A stretch of 64,000 bases of DNA from Silene conica (GCA_029255685.2 CM055315.2:25673501-25737500), one strand, 5' to 3'; positions 47,306-59,708 are shown, numbered from the stretch's first letter. Translations and numbers: made by a program. The notes: a model not told the origin generated them from the sequence alone.

Positions 47306-48304
47306 CACTACTACAAAATATAGGAACAAAGACGGTTAAAAATCGTTCTCCTATGAGGGGCGGAACCGTGCTCCCCCTGGCCGTCCTCTTTTCCTAAGAA
47401 AACGTTTCAACCGTCCTCTTTTATTTCTTTTTTCAGGACGGTTCAAAAATGAACCGTGCTCTTTGCCCGTCCTCTATGTTGATTATAACCGTCTACTTTG
47501 CTTGTTCTCTATTTACATTATAACTGTCTTCTTTCCTTGTTCTCTATGTACATTACACCCGTTCTCTTTGTTCGAACTTCCCGCGCTCCACATTTGCCAA
47601 CCGCTTTATTTTTGAATTAATAGAGCACGCTTGAGAACATAACCGGCCTCTTTGTGTCTGCAATTTTTTTATAAATTAATTTATAATTCTTCCTAGCTTA
47701 TTATAATTCTTCCTGCAAATAAGCTATATAGCTAATAGCGTACAATAACATTGCTCCAAAAACTATATTCATGTCCAAAAAATTAGCCATATATAAAGAA
47801 AAATCCCCAAATACTACATTATTCATATCAGCATACTTTCCGATCCACAAATTCTAGCTAGCACGGTACAACTTTTCAATTAAAAAAAAAAGTTAAGCTA
47901 AGTTCGATCGATCAATGTTCTCTTACGACTTGATTCAAGCAAAGCAAAACTAACTCTAGCTACTTAAGCTAAACTTTATCATCACACATGACTGGCTTAA
48001 ACTGGAGTGCAAAGTTAGCCCATATATCCTTCACCTCGTCAATTTGCTCAAGCGAATATGTCACTGGGGCTCTAAGCATGAACTACAAACAAGTTTTCAT
48101 AAATAGGTTAGAAAAATTCTATCCAAGACTCCTACATACATGAAAGTAAAATGATAGAGGTAAGTAAGTAGATGAACTAAAAAACAAAAACATACATTTG
48201 GAGTAATAGTAACATATCTTCCTCTGACGATCTCCATTATGTATCGACAAATATAATATCCACATAAAACGGCACCAAAAGGTTGCATAGGGGACTGGAA
48301 GCTT
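47306..48304 (-). mobile_element. CACTA-1, one end, cut by CACTA-2
   Basis: The end CACTACTACAAAATATAGG at 47306 is followed by subterminal repeats (ACCGTCCTCTTT in both orientations) and, on the minus strand, the last exons of a Ulp1-type gene. The coding sequence stops at 48304 where CACTA-2 begins; the remainder must lie beyond CACTA-2 and the LTRs, outside the window. Confidence 0.8.
47969..48304 (-). pseudogene. Ulp1-type protease C-terminal exons of CACTA-1
   Basis: Ulp1 (C48) domains are cysteine proteases acting on SUMO-like proteins; many plant CACTA transposons carry one. Exon 48304-48196 reads FQSPMQPFGAVLCGYYICRY and IMEIV, with the Gln and catalytic-Cys context QPFG...CGYY, then a GT donor. 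Exon 48082-47969 reads FMLRAPVTYSLEQIDEV, KDIWANFALQ and a stop. Splice phase agrees. The upstream exons with the His and Asp residues are separated by the CACTA-2 insertion, so it is broken here. Confidence 0.75.
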
Positions 48305-48730
48305 CACTACTACAAAAGTTGCTTACTACATAGGATTTTTTGACTAATAGACATAGGTTTTTGAACCGATGTAGAGTTCAGTTATGTCCTTTAGTTTGTA
48401 ATAGACATAGGTTGTACAACCGATGTGCATTACTGTAATGGACATCGGATGTTTCAAAAATCCTACGTCTATTGCTTATAATGGACAACGGACTTTCGTA
48501 AAATCCCATGTCTAATATGTAAAAATCCTATGTCCATTAATGTTATTTACATCAGTTTTTCCTTAAAAATAATCCTATGTCTATTGTTGATTTTTACATC
48601 AGACTTTCGTTTAAATCCCATGTCTATTGTTGTTATGTACATCAGTTTTTTACAAAATCCCATGTCTATTATTGGGTAGTATACATCAGATTTTTTACAA
48701 CCTTTGTCCTTTAATGTGGTTTTGTTTTAA
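48305..48730. repeat. Subterminal repeats of CACTA-2
   Basis: Eight or more copies of AATAGACATAGGATTTT-like sequence in both orientations, the arrangement expected for transposase-binding sites near a CACTA end. Confidence 0.75.
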
Positions 48731-48974
48731 AAAAAATTGGAATCAAAATTCCTGTTGCCAATATAATGCCAAAATCCGTGATTGTACGAAAACGGAGCCC
48801 TTTCATTACTAATTACGACAACAAAAGTCGTTCGTCGTCATACATTGTTTCAAGAACGAACCAAACAAAGGTCGTTCGTCATAATACGTACAATAATACA
48901 TATATATACTGTTAGAGTGCAGAAGACGCCCAATGTTTTCGAAATCAAACTACATACATTACTAATAGCTACGG

Positions 48975-51916
48975 CTAGAGGTAAAGAAAATAGTTTGCCC
49001 ACAAGTCCCGAACCTCATCAAGTTCTTCTTGTGAATATTGAGGTGTGTCTTGAAAAACCTGTCAATAGTGCACATAACGGGTTGTTTATAATACATACGC
49101 ACCACACTATTACACGAGATGAAGTTCAAATTCGAGCACGTAGGATGTCGCATAATATTACCTCATCGATAGCTGCCGTAGCAATAGAACGAGTGACGGT
49201 CTCCAGCATGTACCTCATGATGTAGTACCCGCACTCTGTATCGCCTGGTTGACGAGCACACTAAAACATGTTGAAAAATTAAAGCAAGTTACATTATTAG
49301 TTGCCAAATCTGAGTATTTCAGTGAACATTATTAGGCAATTATGGGTAATTTCCAGGTATTTGACTAAAACATGTGGAAAACTGAAACCAATAAATGATC
49401 AGGCCATTCTTACCTTGATTTTCAGCCATTGTGGGGGTTGAGTACTCTTTCTTGGCCCGGCATTGTAGCCGTATACTCGTACAACTCTATATTATACAAC
49501 ATAAATCAAACATAGACCATACATATACACATAGATACTTATAAATGGTACATCAGTTTTTGCATTAGTACATGCACAACATATACACATCATACAGACA
49601 TCTGATCTAATCAGTTTCCGCAAAAGGATAGGCAGACACAGGCAGACGTACGCAGACATACGCGGCCAGACGCAGACATACACGGCCAGACGCAGACATA
49701 CGCGGCCAGACATACTCACACAGACTTAACTTGTACATCAGTTTCTGCATTAGTACAGGAACAGGCAAACGTAGACAGGCCCAGGCAGACAGAGGAATAG
49801 GCAGACATAGGCAGGCACATGCAGGCACAGGCACAGGCAGACACAGGCAGGCATAGGCAGACACAGGAAGAGGCAGACACATGCAGGAACAGGAACAGGC
49901 ACAGGCAGACACAAGAATAGGCAGACGCAGACAGACATACACACATAAACATACTCCGACAGACATACACACATAAACATACTCCGACAGACATACACAA
50001 ACATACGCAGACATGCGCAGACAGATAGACATACACACACACAGACAGATACACTTAACTTGTAGCCAAAAACAAAAAAATAGTAAGAAATAAGTTTAAC
50101 TTACGTGTTAATGAAAGGTCGCAACTTTGAAGGCACAGTATTTCCCGTTGAATCGAACCAATATATTTGATTACGCTCAACAATGTCAATTACAAGGAGC
50201 ATCCAGTGATCCCTATAAACAAGTTGTTCACGATAATAATATACAAAAATCAAACTCTTGGCATATATTTTAATTTGAGTACTTACTTAGCATAATAGGG
50301 AGGGATGTAAATTTTGGCCTTCAAGTCTTTCATCCTTGTAGAAATATCCGTTGTTGCTTGCTGTGATTCATGGCCTAATAGTGAAGTCAGTTCCGAACAA
50401 ATGAAGCCATACGTTTTGGTGTCACAGATGGTACTCAGAGACCTGTTACAATAAACGTACAAGTATATATAAGCAGGATGTAAATCATGTCAATTACTTC
50501 AAACTAGGATCCGGATTCAATACTCACCCAAGAAAAGTCTGAATGACTTGAAGGGAGAGCTTTCCCATGTTCAAAAGTGTTGTAATGTCGTCCTTTAAAA
50601 GGCGTACCTTTCGCTTCGATCCTAGGACATTCTCGGTCAAAAACACATCTGTTACCTGAGTACTGCCCATCACACTAACGACCCTGGACAGTAAGCGTCT
50701 TGAATCAACTTTTTGGTCCAAAAGTGTTTTCAAAGTATTGTTTGATCTGGCCACTGACTCATTTGTTTTAATACTTCTACCACTTTCTACGTTGTCGTTA
50801 TTAGGACTCTCAATTGTCTTGCGCTTCTTGGATTTCATGTTCGTGGCAGACTTTTCCCCTGTCTCTAACTCACGCTTTTTCTGAGGTTCCTGCATAAAAA
50901 AAGGTTCATCAGTTGGGTTCCTGCATAAAAAAGGTTCATCTTATTTGGAGTTTCATACCTTCGAGCAGCGCAAACTGATTAGATTTTTCGGCCAAACAAC
51001 AAATGAACCCGTTGCATCACCAACAGTAGTAAACTCATCAGTAGGTATAGGTAATGGTGTGTCATCCATACCTTCCATGATAACGTAAATGCATACTCTT
51101 AACGTATCTGCTGCGAGTGGTTGACCGTGACATACTGATGCCTGAGTTGTAGTCTTGAATACCCGTCCAAGTGCCACCTTCTTTAAATCAGTATCTTGCA
51201 CAGCTAGCTCACATTCTAAACCCTAACGAATAACAAAAAACCAGCATTACACACACTCCTTATCAGTACAAATAATCTTATAGACTTGTAATTTATTTAC
51301 CTGCTCAGGTATCTCATCTAATGGGTCAGGGATATGATGACTATCAAGCCCACTGTTGCAATTCTTCTCGACCTCAGCAACTTTTTCATTATGAACAGAA
51401 TAACTGACATTCTCATTACTCCGTTTCTCCGCCATCAGTTCCATGTCTCTATAAACCTCTGCCCTAACCTTTTCTGTGATCTGCTTGGTAAGGTTCTCCA
51501 AAAAATCCTCTGAAAGTACACCCTCACTTTTTCCTGCTCATGATTCTTCCTCTTACCAAAGTACTGCCTATGCCCCACTCGACCCCCAACACCTCTTACA
51601 CGACCGTAATGTTCATCAGTTCCTAGTGCCTTTGTTAATTCATCTACTTTTCCGCTGGGTACAAATGCTCTTTTCGCAACCATTTCCTTCATCAAATTCT
51701 ATATGAAAAAGGGTTAGCAACAACAATATACTTCAGGCAGTATCCAAAAGGGTTAGCAACAACAATAAACAACAATAAACTCACTATGTCTTCAATTTTC
51801 TTTTTAGTCTCCAAATTTAGACATTCTCCATTTTTGCCTACTCTGCCCTCTATCCATAAATCACCTCGTCTTATCTCCGTTACGGTTTCACTAGCTTCTC
51901 CCGATGGGTCGTCGTT
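48975..51916 (-). pseudogene. CACTA-2 transposase-associated/Ulp1 gene, 5' truncated
   Basis: Exons inferred from splice sites and motifs: 51916-51785 (GRVGKNGECLNLETKKKIED); 51698-51301 (ALGTDEHYGRVRGVG, FLENLTKQITEKV, DPLDEIPEQ); 51222-50959 (LGRVFKTTTQ, HGQPL, RVCIYVIMEG, TTVGDATGSFVVWP); 50889-50528 (Lys-rich, then QVIQTFLG); 50442-50287 (SLSTICDTKTYGFICS); 50212-50105 (DHWMLLVIDI, IYWFDSTGN, the Ulp1 His and Asp); 49486-49414; 49260-49162 (CARQPGDTECGYYIMRYMLE, with catalytic Cys); 49058-48975 (FQDTPQYSQEELDEVRDLW, stop). The phases checked agree. The 51698-51301 exon has a one-base frameshift in an A run near 51527. The 5' part is lost to the LTR at 51917. The Ulp1 catalytic residues appear present. 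Confidence 0.75.
49615..50045. repeat. Minisatellite in a CACTA-2 intron
   Basis: AGGCAGACACAGGCAGACA-like units of 6-12 bases with ACACATAAACATACTCCGAC variants, filling most of the intron between the His/Asp exon and the next. Minus-strand Cys-rich frames here come from the repeat. Confidence 0.88.
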
Positions 51917-52228
51917 TGTAACACCCCCATTTATTTAAGAGCCTTTAGCAAGACATTCTCAAATAAATAGAGCTGTTACCATCTCGGAATGTCCGAGGTA
52001 GTGAATAACAAAGTAAAACAAACCAAAGTACTTTATATAAAAACTGATAAAATTTAAACTTGGTTATTACAGTTACTACATAACGGAAAAGAAATACAAC
52101 TGATGACTCCTCTAGATGTGATATAATTCTAAGTCGGTCCAAAGTATGCATCTCACATTCCTGCCCCAGCTCCTAGCTCATCTGTCTCTGTCCTGTAGAA
52201 TCTACTCCCCATTCCGGATCATCGTAGG
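51917..52228 (-). repeat. Outer gypsy LTR, part left of the chromovirus insertion
   Basis: TGTAACACCCCC at 51917 followed by the inverted form of 32480-32582. It interrupts the CACTA-2 exon. It continues after the inserted chromovirus at 61876. Confidence 0.85.
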
Positions 52229-53272
52229 TGTAATACCCGGTATTTTTTTTAGTTACGATGTGGACCTTGTTTTGTGTCGATAAGATAATTTCTTTACAAT
52301 GAGTAATTATTTAATAAGTATATATGTTATATGGTTAGTTGTGTCGTATGCTTTAGTTGGGGCTCGAACACGGGACTTGTTGTGACGAGTCTTGGGCCTC
52401 GTTATTTGTGCAAGACACTCAGCCCACACACCATGAAACAAACCCTAACGAAACCCTACATCACTCATAAGACCTTATACCTCGGTTACCCTCACCATGC
52501 CGCCTATTTGAGATAAACAAAGACCTACTCTCTGACCTAGCCTATACACGGTTGTTACCCTAAGTTCACTGCCGCCACCACATACTAGAGGAAGAGTGTG
52601 CTCACGGCCTTAACCACCGTCACGTTTTCCCAGAATTCGGATCTGAAGTCAGGTAAGCACACTTAGCGTCTGACTTTAGTTTTCATGTTTGTGTTTATGT
52701 GTTTTAGTCGAGTATGTGGAAGGGTCGTAGGTGGTGGTGATGGTCTGGGTAGTGTTGATATGTGTTGTGGGGTGGTGAAGGGACGTCAGGGTGGTGGTCA
52801 TGGTGGGTGTAGGGTGTCGGTGTCGGAATAGAAGGGGTGGTTGTCACCACGGGTCGTAGGGTGTTCTGGTGTTGGTTGAGTTTTGTGTTCAGGGAACAAG
52901 GATGGGGGTGGTACCACCGTTGACTCGGGGGAGGTCGATGCGGTGGTACCACCGTGGTGTCTCATACACGTGTCAGGGAGTGTCAGGGTGGCGTTTTCAG
53001 GGGTTGTCGATGGTGGCTGTTGGAGTCGATAGGGGTAGTAGTTTTGGTTGTCAGGGGTTCAGGCGGGAGTCAGACCTGGGTTGGAGGGCTAAGGTCTGAC
53101 TCGCCGGCGGTCGTCGAGAGCCCTGGTGGTGCCAGGGAGGTAGTGCGCTGTAGGTTGTGTCGTGGGGGCTGGCTTGCTGGCGTTCGAGGTGGTGATTGGG
53201 TGGTAAAGGGGGCGGCTGAACTCGTGGTGAAGGGGGCTGTCGGGTTTTCTATTTTGTTCATGGTTTTCTTTT

Positions 53273-53273
<1 letters not shown>

Positions 53274-53338
<65 letters not shown>
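53274..53338. repeat. (ATT)n microsatellite in the 5' LTR
   Basis: About 21 ATT units; equal length in the 3' LTR (about 60768-60832). Confidence 0.95.
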
Positions 53339-53847
53339 GTTTTATTATTCTATTGTTGGTTTTAATATTTTAGTCTTTATGAGGAAATATTTTATTTATG
53401 GCAATCTAATTGATATTTAGGGGGTAGTGTTTTATTTATGGTAAAGATTTGGTTTTTGAATTTTAAACCAAGTGTTTATTTACTTGTCGGAGTTACTATT
53501 TTTAGTAGCTACTATATTTAGAAAGTTACTATTTTGGGTAACTCGGTTGTTGGGGAAACTTTCTAAGTATAGGAAGTGTCTATTAATAGAATGTGTTTAT
53601 GTATACGTGAATTAGAGAAATATTAATTAAAGTAATACTTATCTAGGTGGAAGTTTTCGTGTGGAGCATTTCTGAGAACGGTTGTGCATTTTACCATTTG
53701 CTTCTGCAACTACAGGTAGGGGAAAATACGATACATGTCATAATGAATACTCAGTTGTTATTGATGATTTCCATGAATGTTTTATACTAACATTTGGTTG
53801 GTATATTATGATATTTGTGTATATATATTCTGTGATACGTTATGAGA

Positions 53848-53990
53848 CGAGGAGATGAAAAGGGTCTGTGTGGCGCGGAGATAAAAAGGGTCTGTGTTTG
53901 GTGCGGAGATAAAAGGGTCTGTGTGGCGCGGAGATAAAAAGGGTCTGTGTTTGGTGCGGAGAAAAGGGTCTGTGATTCGGAGTGGAGATA
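53848..53990 (+). repeat. Tandem repeat in the chromovirus 5' LTR
   Basis: Five units with GGAGATAAAAAGGGTCTGTG and GGTGCGGAGA; same array in the 3' LTR at about 61342-61484. Confidence 0.92.
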
Positions 53991-54384
53991 TTCAGCTTTC
54001 TATTTATAGTAATGTTTTCTATTTATGGTTTACCTACTCAACCTCGTGGTTGACCCTGTGTATTCGTGATCACCTGTGATGAACCAATTATTGGGGAGCA
54101 GACTGACAGGTATAAGACAATGGGAGCATCTGGGAAGGGAGAAGCATGGACCCGGACCTGTTAGAGTTTAGACCACTTGATAGAAGTTCATGAGTTGTAC
54201 TTTTACTTTTGTCGGAACAGTTTCTTTTGGTTTTGTAAGAACATGTTTTGAGTTTAAATTAAACAACATAAAGTACTGTTTATCTTCCTTTGTAACTACT
54301 GCCTTGGGAAACCGAGATGGTAACACCATCATTTATCTGAGGAGTCCTAGTTCAGGCCCTTAAATAAATGGGGGTGTTACAAAG

Positions 54385-54396
54385 TGGTATCAGAGC
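54385..54396 (+). promoter_or_regulatory. Primer binding site (initiator Met tRNA)
   Basis: TGGTATCAGAGC, three bases after the LTR end; the classical iMet-tRNA primer site. Confidence 0.93.
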
Positions 54397-54929
54397 GAAC
54401 GATCCTCAGGCCTAACCTAATGAACCTAATGAATATAGGAGAGTCTAAATAAAATGAACCCCGGGATAGGACTGTTAGGAGCACACTAAAGGGGAAGTAT
54501 GAGTCTGGGGCCCCCTCACACCGAACCATAGGCCCTATCAGTCTTACCCGGGAACCCAGAGTGCATATACGAGAGAAAAGGGTAGAATAAGAGGTGGTGA
54601 AAGTGATAGCATACTGTGAAAAGTATATTATGAGAATTCTGAGCATAAGAAACGTTGGAAAAGCCGGAAGGGGCATGAGCATGAATGAACCTTTATTTGT
54701 TCGGATAAAAAGTATATTTCGATGTGGTATGTTAAATGATATGAAACATGCTAGTAATTTTCTTTCATCCTGTCTAGCGATATGCGGTTATGTGAACCCT
54801 GAGCCATGTTATATAAGAAAAACTAGTCTATATGATAAGTGATTATAATTTTGAATGCTTAGAGAGCTTAGCCCTAAACCCAATGGGTACCCATGTACGT
54901 CGGGACTCATTCTTTTCTTGTTTTATAGT
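54397..54929 (+). other. Leader of the chromovirus
   Basis: Untranslated leader of about 530 bases. It ends with a TTTTCTTGTTTTATAG acceptor-like stretch just before the gag ATG. Confidence 0.65.
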
Positions 54930-57900
54930 ATGCCTCCGCGAAGAGAGAATGCAGTTAACATCACCCAAGAAGAGGTGGATCGTTTGATAGCCGAAAATGA
55001 GGCCCTAAAGGCCAAACGTATGGACTCAGCGAAAATGAGCACAATCATAGCAAGACATCACCCTACCCAATTCACTGGGGAGGGGGAACCTCATCTGTTG
55101 GGAGCATGGTGCCGGGAATTCGGAAACCTGTTTGAGTTGGTGGACTGCCCGGAAGAATTGAGGGTAGATCAGGCTGCCCACTACCTGAGGGGTATGGCTG
55201 GAGACTGGTGGACCTCAAATAAGGGAGAGCTCCGGGAAGCAGCTACAGAGGGTGGATCCGCGTTCGTTCCGTGGGATGCATTCAAGGGAGTTCTGAACGA
55301 GGCATTCTTACCGGAGTTCCAAAAGAGCAAGCTGAGGGAGGAGTTCGACTCGTTCCGGATGACGGAGGACATGACTGTAGAGGTTTACTACAGGAAATTC
55401 ATTCAGCTGGTACACTACGTGGGAGATATGGGATTCGACGATGCTATGCTGGCCATGAAATTTGAGAGGGGACTATCAATCGCGGTTATGAAGAGATTGA
55501 TTGCAGCTCCGCCCACCACAGTCCGTGACATCTACTTAAGGGCTGGGGCGGCGGAGAGGCTTTCAGATATGATTAAGGCAGACAAGAAGACCAGGTCAGA
55601 AAAGAGGAAGGCTGAACCAGTAGCTGAGGGTTCAGGATCGAAAAAGCAAAGTAATAACAAGTTCAGTGGGTATTTCGGGAGTAGTGCCTCTGGGGGTGGA
55701 AGGAATCAGAGTGGGGGCAACTTCAGGAGTGGGGGTTCAGGCAGTGGCTCAGTGGGAGTGGTCTGTTTTGGCTGCGGGAAGATTGGGCACAAACAGGCAG
55801 TATGTCGTTCTTCTGGAGGGAATCAGTCCGGGGGTTATCGCACACCTACATCCGGATATCAGGGATCTCGCACGCAGTCCTATGGCAGCAGTGGCTATCG
55901 CACACCCATGACAAACTATGGTGGGGGTGCGAAGTCTGGAGGCAGCAGCAACTACCAGAGGAACTACAACAACAACAATCAGAATCGTTCGTATCAGAAT
56001 CAGTACAATGGAGGTGGGAACAGCAACAAGACGGGGACGGCAGGAAATCAGCAGGCTGGGACATCTTCTGCCAACCAGAGTGGGGTCAAGTCCAGTGGCA
56101 AACTCTTTGCCATGGGAAAGCAGGCCGCTCAAGAGGACGCTCATGTGGTTACGGGTACTTTTCTTGTGAACTCTAAACCTACTTTCGTGCTTTTCGATTC
56201 CGGTGCCACCCATTCTTTTGTGTCTAGAGACCATGTTAGAGTTTTGGGGCTTGAGAGGTTCGACTGGGTCGCAGACTCAGTGACCATACCTTCAGGAGAG
56301 TCAATAGCTTGTAGTAGAGTCTATGGAAGTGTACCCATCAAAATCGGGGAAGCGATGTTCTATTGTGATCTCATAGAATTTCCGCTGGGAGGTTTTGAGG
56401 TGATCCTAGGGATGGATTGGCTGGGGAAGTATAGGGCGTTTATCGACTGTCATCAAAAGAAAATTTCCTTGAAGGGACCCAAGGGAGTGAGGGTGTCTTA
56501 CAAGGGATACCGAGTCAAACCAAAAATCAAATTCATTTCTGTCAACACCTTGAAATCTAGCTTGAGGAAAGGAGAAAGCCTGATCTTGTGTCAAATGTGG
56601 GACTGTGAGGCTGAGACCCCCGAGACTAGTGAGATACCTGTGGTACGAGAGTTTGAGGGAGTGTTTCGAGACGACGTGCCAGGATTACCGCCAAGGAGGG
56701 AAGTGGAGTTTTCCATTGACCTAAAACCAGGAGCGGGACCGATCTCTAAATCACCGTACCGTATGGGACCGAAAGAGATGGAGGAGTTGAAGAAGCAATT
56801 GGATGAACTAGCCGAGAAAGGGTTCATCCGACCCAGTGTGTCGCCCTGGGGAGCTCCTGTCTTATTTGTGAAAAAGAAAGATGGGAGTTTGAGGTTGTGT
56901 GTTGATTACCGAGAGCTGAATAATGTGACCATCAAGAACCGATATCCTTTGCCGAGAATTGACGACTTGTTCGACCAGTTGAGTGGAGCTGGGGTTTTCT
57001 CCAAGATTGACTTGAGATCCGGGTATCATCAGTTGAGAATAAAGGATGAAGACATTCCGAAGACCGCTTTCCGAACGAGGTATGGCCACTATGAATTTGT
57101 GGTTATGCCCTTTGGATTGACTAATGCTCCAGCTGTGTTCATGGACTTGATGAATCGAGTCTTCAGCCCGTATCTGGATAAGTTCGTGGTAGTATTCATC
57201 GATGATATCCTGGTATATTCTAAGAATGCAGTGGAGCACGAGGATCATTTGAGGAAGGTACTTCAGACTTTGGAGGAGCACAAGCTCAATGCCAAGTTAA
57301 GTAAATGCGAGTTCTGGTTGGAGAAAGTGGCGTTTCTGGGGCATGTCATCTCCAAAGAGGGGGTATCTGTTGACCCTAGTAAAATTGAAGCTGTGACTAA
57401 GTGGCAAAGTCCAAAGAATGTGAGTGAGATCCGAAGTTTTCTGGGGTTAGCAGGTTATTACCGGAGGTTCGTCAAAGACTTTTCGAAGATAGCAAAGCCG
57501 TTGACGTCGTTAATGAGGAAGGAGAACCGTTTTGTCTGGGATGAGGGTTGTGAGCAGGCATTCCTGACTCTTAAGGAACGCCTGACAACAGCTCCTATCC
57601 TGGCCTTGCCAGTTGGAAGTGATAATTTCGAAGTTTACACCGACGCATCCAAACATGGGTTGGGTTGTGTGCTAATGCAGAATGGGAGAGTGATCGCATA
57701 TGCATCTCGTCAGTTGAAGACCTATGAAGAGAATTATCCGACTCATGATTTGGAATTGGGCGCTGTGGTCTTTGCACTAAAATTGTGGCGTCATTACCTT
57801 TATGGAGCCACTTTTAAGGTGTTTTCGGATCATAAGAGCCTGAAATATATCTACACCCAGAAGGAGTTGAACATGAGGCAGAGGAGGTGGATTGAGTTGA

Positions 57901-59531
57901 TCGGAGATTATGATATGCAGATTGTCTACCACGAAGGCAAGGCAAATGTGGTAGCTGACGCTCTAAGTAGGAAGTCAATACATGCTTTGGATTGTGCCAG
58001 ATCGAGAGGGAGGTTGTATGGTGAACTAAGAGAGATGGGAATATTCCTGATCCGGAAAGGGGACACTCTTGGTGATTTGACCGTGGAGCCTGAGTTGTAT
58101 GGGGAGATTCGGGAGTTACAGAAGAGCGATGAGAGAATCCAGAAGTGGCGTTTGATGGTGGAAAATGGGAATGGTGATGGGGCATCCAAGTTCAGTATTC
58201 ATACCGACGGTAGTTTGAGGTTCAGTGGGAGATGGTGTGTACCGAATGTTGAAGAGCTAAAGAAGAAGATCCTGACTGAAGCTCATGCTACTCCTTATTC
58301 TGTTCACCCAGGGGGTGATAAGCTGTATAAGGACCTTAAGAAGACGTTTTGGTGGCCGAATATGAAGAAGGAGGTCGCAGAGTTTGTCTCGAGGTGTTTG
58401 ACGTGTCAGCGAGTGAAAGGGGAGCATAAGAGACCTCAAGGGAAAGTTCAACCGTTGTATGTGCCAGAGTGGAAGTGGGAGAATATTTCGATGGACTTTA
58501 TTGTGGGGTTGCCTCGAACTCAGAGGGGCAAAAACATGATTTGGGTGATCGTGGATCGTTTAACTAAGTCAGCTCACTTTATTCCGATGAAAGATACCTG
58601 GAGTAAAGCTGAGTTGGCTAAGTCGTATGTTCAGAATGTGGTCAAACTGCATGGTGTACCCAAGGATATTGTTTCAGATCGGGATTCGAGGTTTATATCC
58701 AGGTTTTGGCAGGAGTTGCAGACTGCTTTGGGTACCCAATTGAAGATGAGTACAGCTTTTCATCCGGCTACTGATGGTCAGACTGAGCGGACGATTCAGA
58801 CTCTTGAGGATATGTTGAGAGCTTGTGTACTTGAGTTCGGAGGATCTTGGGAGGATCGACTGGGGTTGATTGAGTTTTCTTATAATAACAGTTATCATGC
58901 AAGCATTGGCATGGCCCCTTTCGAGGCTCTATATGGGAGGAAGTGTCGGAGCCCTGTATGTTGGGATGATCGAGCTGATGTTGTGACATTGGGGCCAGAT
59001 ATGATTCAGGAGATGGTGGAGCAGGTTCAGATTATTCGTCAGAGGATGAGGGCCGCTCAGGATCGACAGAAGAGTTATGCCGATCTGAAAAGGAGCGATA
59101 TTTCGTTTGAGGTCGGAGAGAAGGTACTATTGAAAGTCTCTCCGATGAAGGGTGTGATGAGATTTGGCAAGCGTGGCAAACTGAGTCAGAAATTTATCGG
59201 ACCATTTGAGATCTTGGACAGAGTTGGAGAGGTGGCGTATCGCTTAGCTTTGCCTCCAACCCTATCCAAGGTCCATAATGTGTTTCATGTGTCTCAGTTG
59301 AGGAAATACGTGAGTGATCCATCACATGTGCTTCAGCATGAGGTAATTGAGGTCGATGAGCAGTTAGCATACATTGAGACTCCGAAAGAGATTTTGGACA
59401 GGAAGATTCGGAAGACTCGCAATGGGGAAACATCCTTGGTGAAAGTCTTGTGGTCAAATCATAATCAGGAGGAGGCTACGTGGGAGCCCGAGGCATCTAT
59501 GCGGGAACGTTACCCACATTTGTTTGATTGA
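54930..59531 (+). CDS. gag-pol: Chromovirus gag-pol polyprotein, uninterrupted
   Basis: 1533 codons from [17 protein letters not shown]; the frame is open for 25 codons more upstream, but this Met matches usual gag starts. Domains by residue: gag capsid about 50-200 ([26 protein letters not shown]); zinc knuckle [14 protein letters not shown] 279-292; Gly/Ser/Asn-rich linker to 380; protease FDSGATHSF with Asp 423; reverse transcriptase ([19 protein letters not shown] with Asp pair 758-759); RNase H ([10 protein letters not shown] about 903, VADALSRK); integrase zinc finger (HPGGDKLY...CLTCQRVK); integrase core Asp 1189, Asp 1250, Glu 1286 (D-61-D-35-E spacing); chromodomain about 1481-1533 ([28 protein letters not shown]). 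All catalytic residues are present with no stop or frameshift, so the product could be active. The chromodomain may guide integration to marked chromatin. Confidence 0.97.
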   Translation: MPPRRENAVNITQEEVDRLIAENEALKAKRMDSAKMSTIIARHHPTQFTGEGEPHLLGAWCREFGNLFELVDCPEELRVDQAAHYLRGMAGDWWTSNKGELREAATEGGSAFVPWDAFKGVLNEAFLPEFQKSKLREEFDSFRMTEDMTVEVYYRKFIQLVHYVGDMGFDDAMLAMKFERGLSIAVMKRLIAAPPTTVRDIYLRAGAAERLSDMIKADKKTRSEKRKAEPVAEGSGSKKQSNNKFSGYFGSSASGGGRNQSGGNFRSGGSGSGSVGVVCFGCGKIGHKQAVCRSSGGNQSGGYRTPTSGYQGSRTQSYGSSGYRTPMTNYGGGAKSGGSSNYQRNYNNNNQNRSYQNQYNGGGNSNKTGTAGNQQAGTSSANQSGVKSSGKLFAMGKQAAQEDAHVVTGTFLVNSKPTFVLFDSGATHSFVSRDHVRVLGLERFDWVADSVTIPSGESIACSRVYGSVPIKIGEAMFYCDLIEFPLGGFEVILGMDWLGKYRAFIDCHQKKISLKGPKGVRVSYKGYRVKPKIKFISVNTLKSSLRKGESLILCQMWDCEAETPETSEIPVVREFEGVFRDDVPGLPPRREVEFSIDLKPGAGPISKSPYRMGPKEMEELKKQLDELAEKGFIRPSVSPWGAPVLFVKKKDGSLRLCVDYRELNNVTIKNRYPLPRIDDLFDQLSGAGVFSKIDLRSGYHQLRIKDEDIPKTAFRTRYGHYEFVVMPFGLTNAPAVFMDLMNRVFSPYLDKFVVVFIDDILVYSKNAVEHEDHLRKVLQTLEEHKLNAKLSKCEFWLEKVAFLGHVISKEGVSVDPSKIEAVTKWQSPKNVSEIRSFLGLAGYYRRFVKDFSKIAKPLTSLMRKENRFVWDEGCEQAFLTLKERLTTAPILALPVGSDNFEVYTDASKHGLGCVLMQNGRVIAYASRQLKTYEENYPTHDLELGAVVFALKLWRHYLYGATFKVFSDHKSLKYIYTQKELNMRQRRWIELIGDYDMQIVYHEGKANVVADALSRKSIHALDCARSRGRLYGELREMGIFLIRKGDTLGDLTVEPELYGEIRELQKSDERIQKWRLMVENGNGDGASKFSIHTDGSLRFSGRWCVPNVEELKKKILTEAHATPYSVHPGGDKLYKDLKKTFWWPNMKKEVAEFVSRCLTCQRVKGEHKRPQGKVQPLYVPEWKWENISMDFIVGLPRTQRGKNMIWVIVDRLTKSAHFIPMKDTWSKAELAKSYVQNVVKLHGVPKDIVSDRDSRFISRFWQELQTALGTQLKMSTAFHPATDGQTERTIQTLEDMLRACVLEFGGSWEDRLGLIEFSYNNSYHASIGMAPFEALYGRKCRSPVCWDDRADVVTLGPDMIQEMVEQVQIIRQRMRAAQDRQKSYADLKRSDISFEVGEKVLLKVSPMKGVMRFGKRGKLSQKFIGPFEILDRVGEVAYRLALPPTLSKVHNVFHVSQLRKYVSDPSHVLQHEVIEVDEQLAYIETPKEILDRKIRKTRNGETSLVKVLWSNHNQEEATWEPEASMRERYPHLFD

Positions 59532-59708
59532 GGTAAGTTACGCGGACGTAACTTTTCTTTAAGGGGGGTGGAATGTGCCATTATGCAATTTAATTAAGTT
59601 TATACAGTTTATATTGTGTTATTTGTGTTTCGAGCTTGTTTGAGTTGGTAGTTTGAGTTGGTAGTTTGGTTACCCAAGGGAGGATGAACTTCGGGACGAA
59701 GTTCAATT
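59532..59708 (+). other. 3' untranslated part of the chromovirus
   Basis: Contains a second purine-rich run, TTTAAGGGGGGTGGAATG (about 59560-59577), then GGACGAAGTTCAATT, a context usual just upstream of chromovirus purine tracts. Confidence 0.6.

Larger units (their letters stand above)
43972..47548. repeat. Tandem duplication unit 2 (3577 bp)
   Basis: Direct repeat of unit 1, longer by the hAT element, its 8-bp target duplication, a 41-bp indel and repeat-length changes. Confidence 0.9.
48305..51916 (-). mobile_element. CACTA-2, inserted into CACTA-1, truncated by an LTR
   Basis: Starts CACTACTACAAAAG at 48305, preceded by CTT (candidate 3-bp target duplication). Subterminal repeats follow, then a minus-strand multi-exon gene with transposase-related and Ulp1 parts. 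The other end is beyond the LTR that begins at 51917. Confidence 0.82.
52229..54381 (+). repeat. 5' LTR of the chromovirus
   Basis: It contains a G-rich GGTGGTG-biased region (52720-53250) with two GGTGGTACCACC palindromes (near 52909 and 52941), an (ATT)n at about 53274-53338 and a tandem repeat at 53848-53990. Confidence 0.97.

Noticed and set aside
49492-50054. Overlapping minus-strand Cys-rich ORFs
   Set aside because: Open in several frames because of a minisatellite; they lie in an intron of the CACTA-2 gene.
52954-53373. 139-codon ORF ending in an isoleucine run (also 60448-60867)
   Set aside because: Lies wholly in the LTR; the tail is the (ATT)n; no domain seen.
54855-54929. Upstream Met of the chromovirus frame
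   Set aside because: The 25 extra residues do not resemble Gag and follow leader sequence; the Met at 54930 fits gag starts better.
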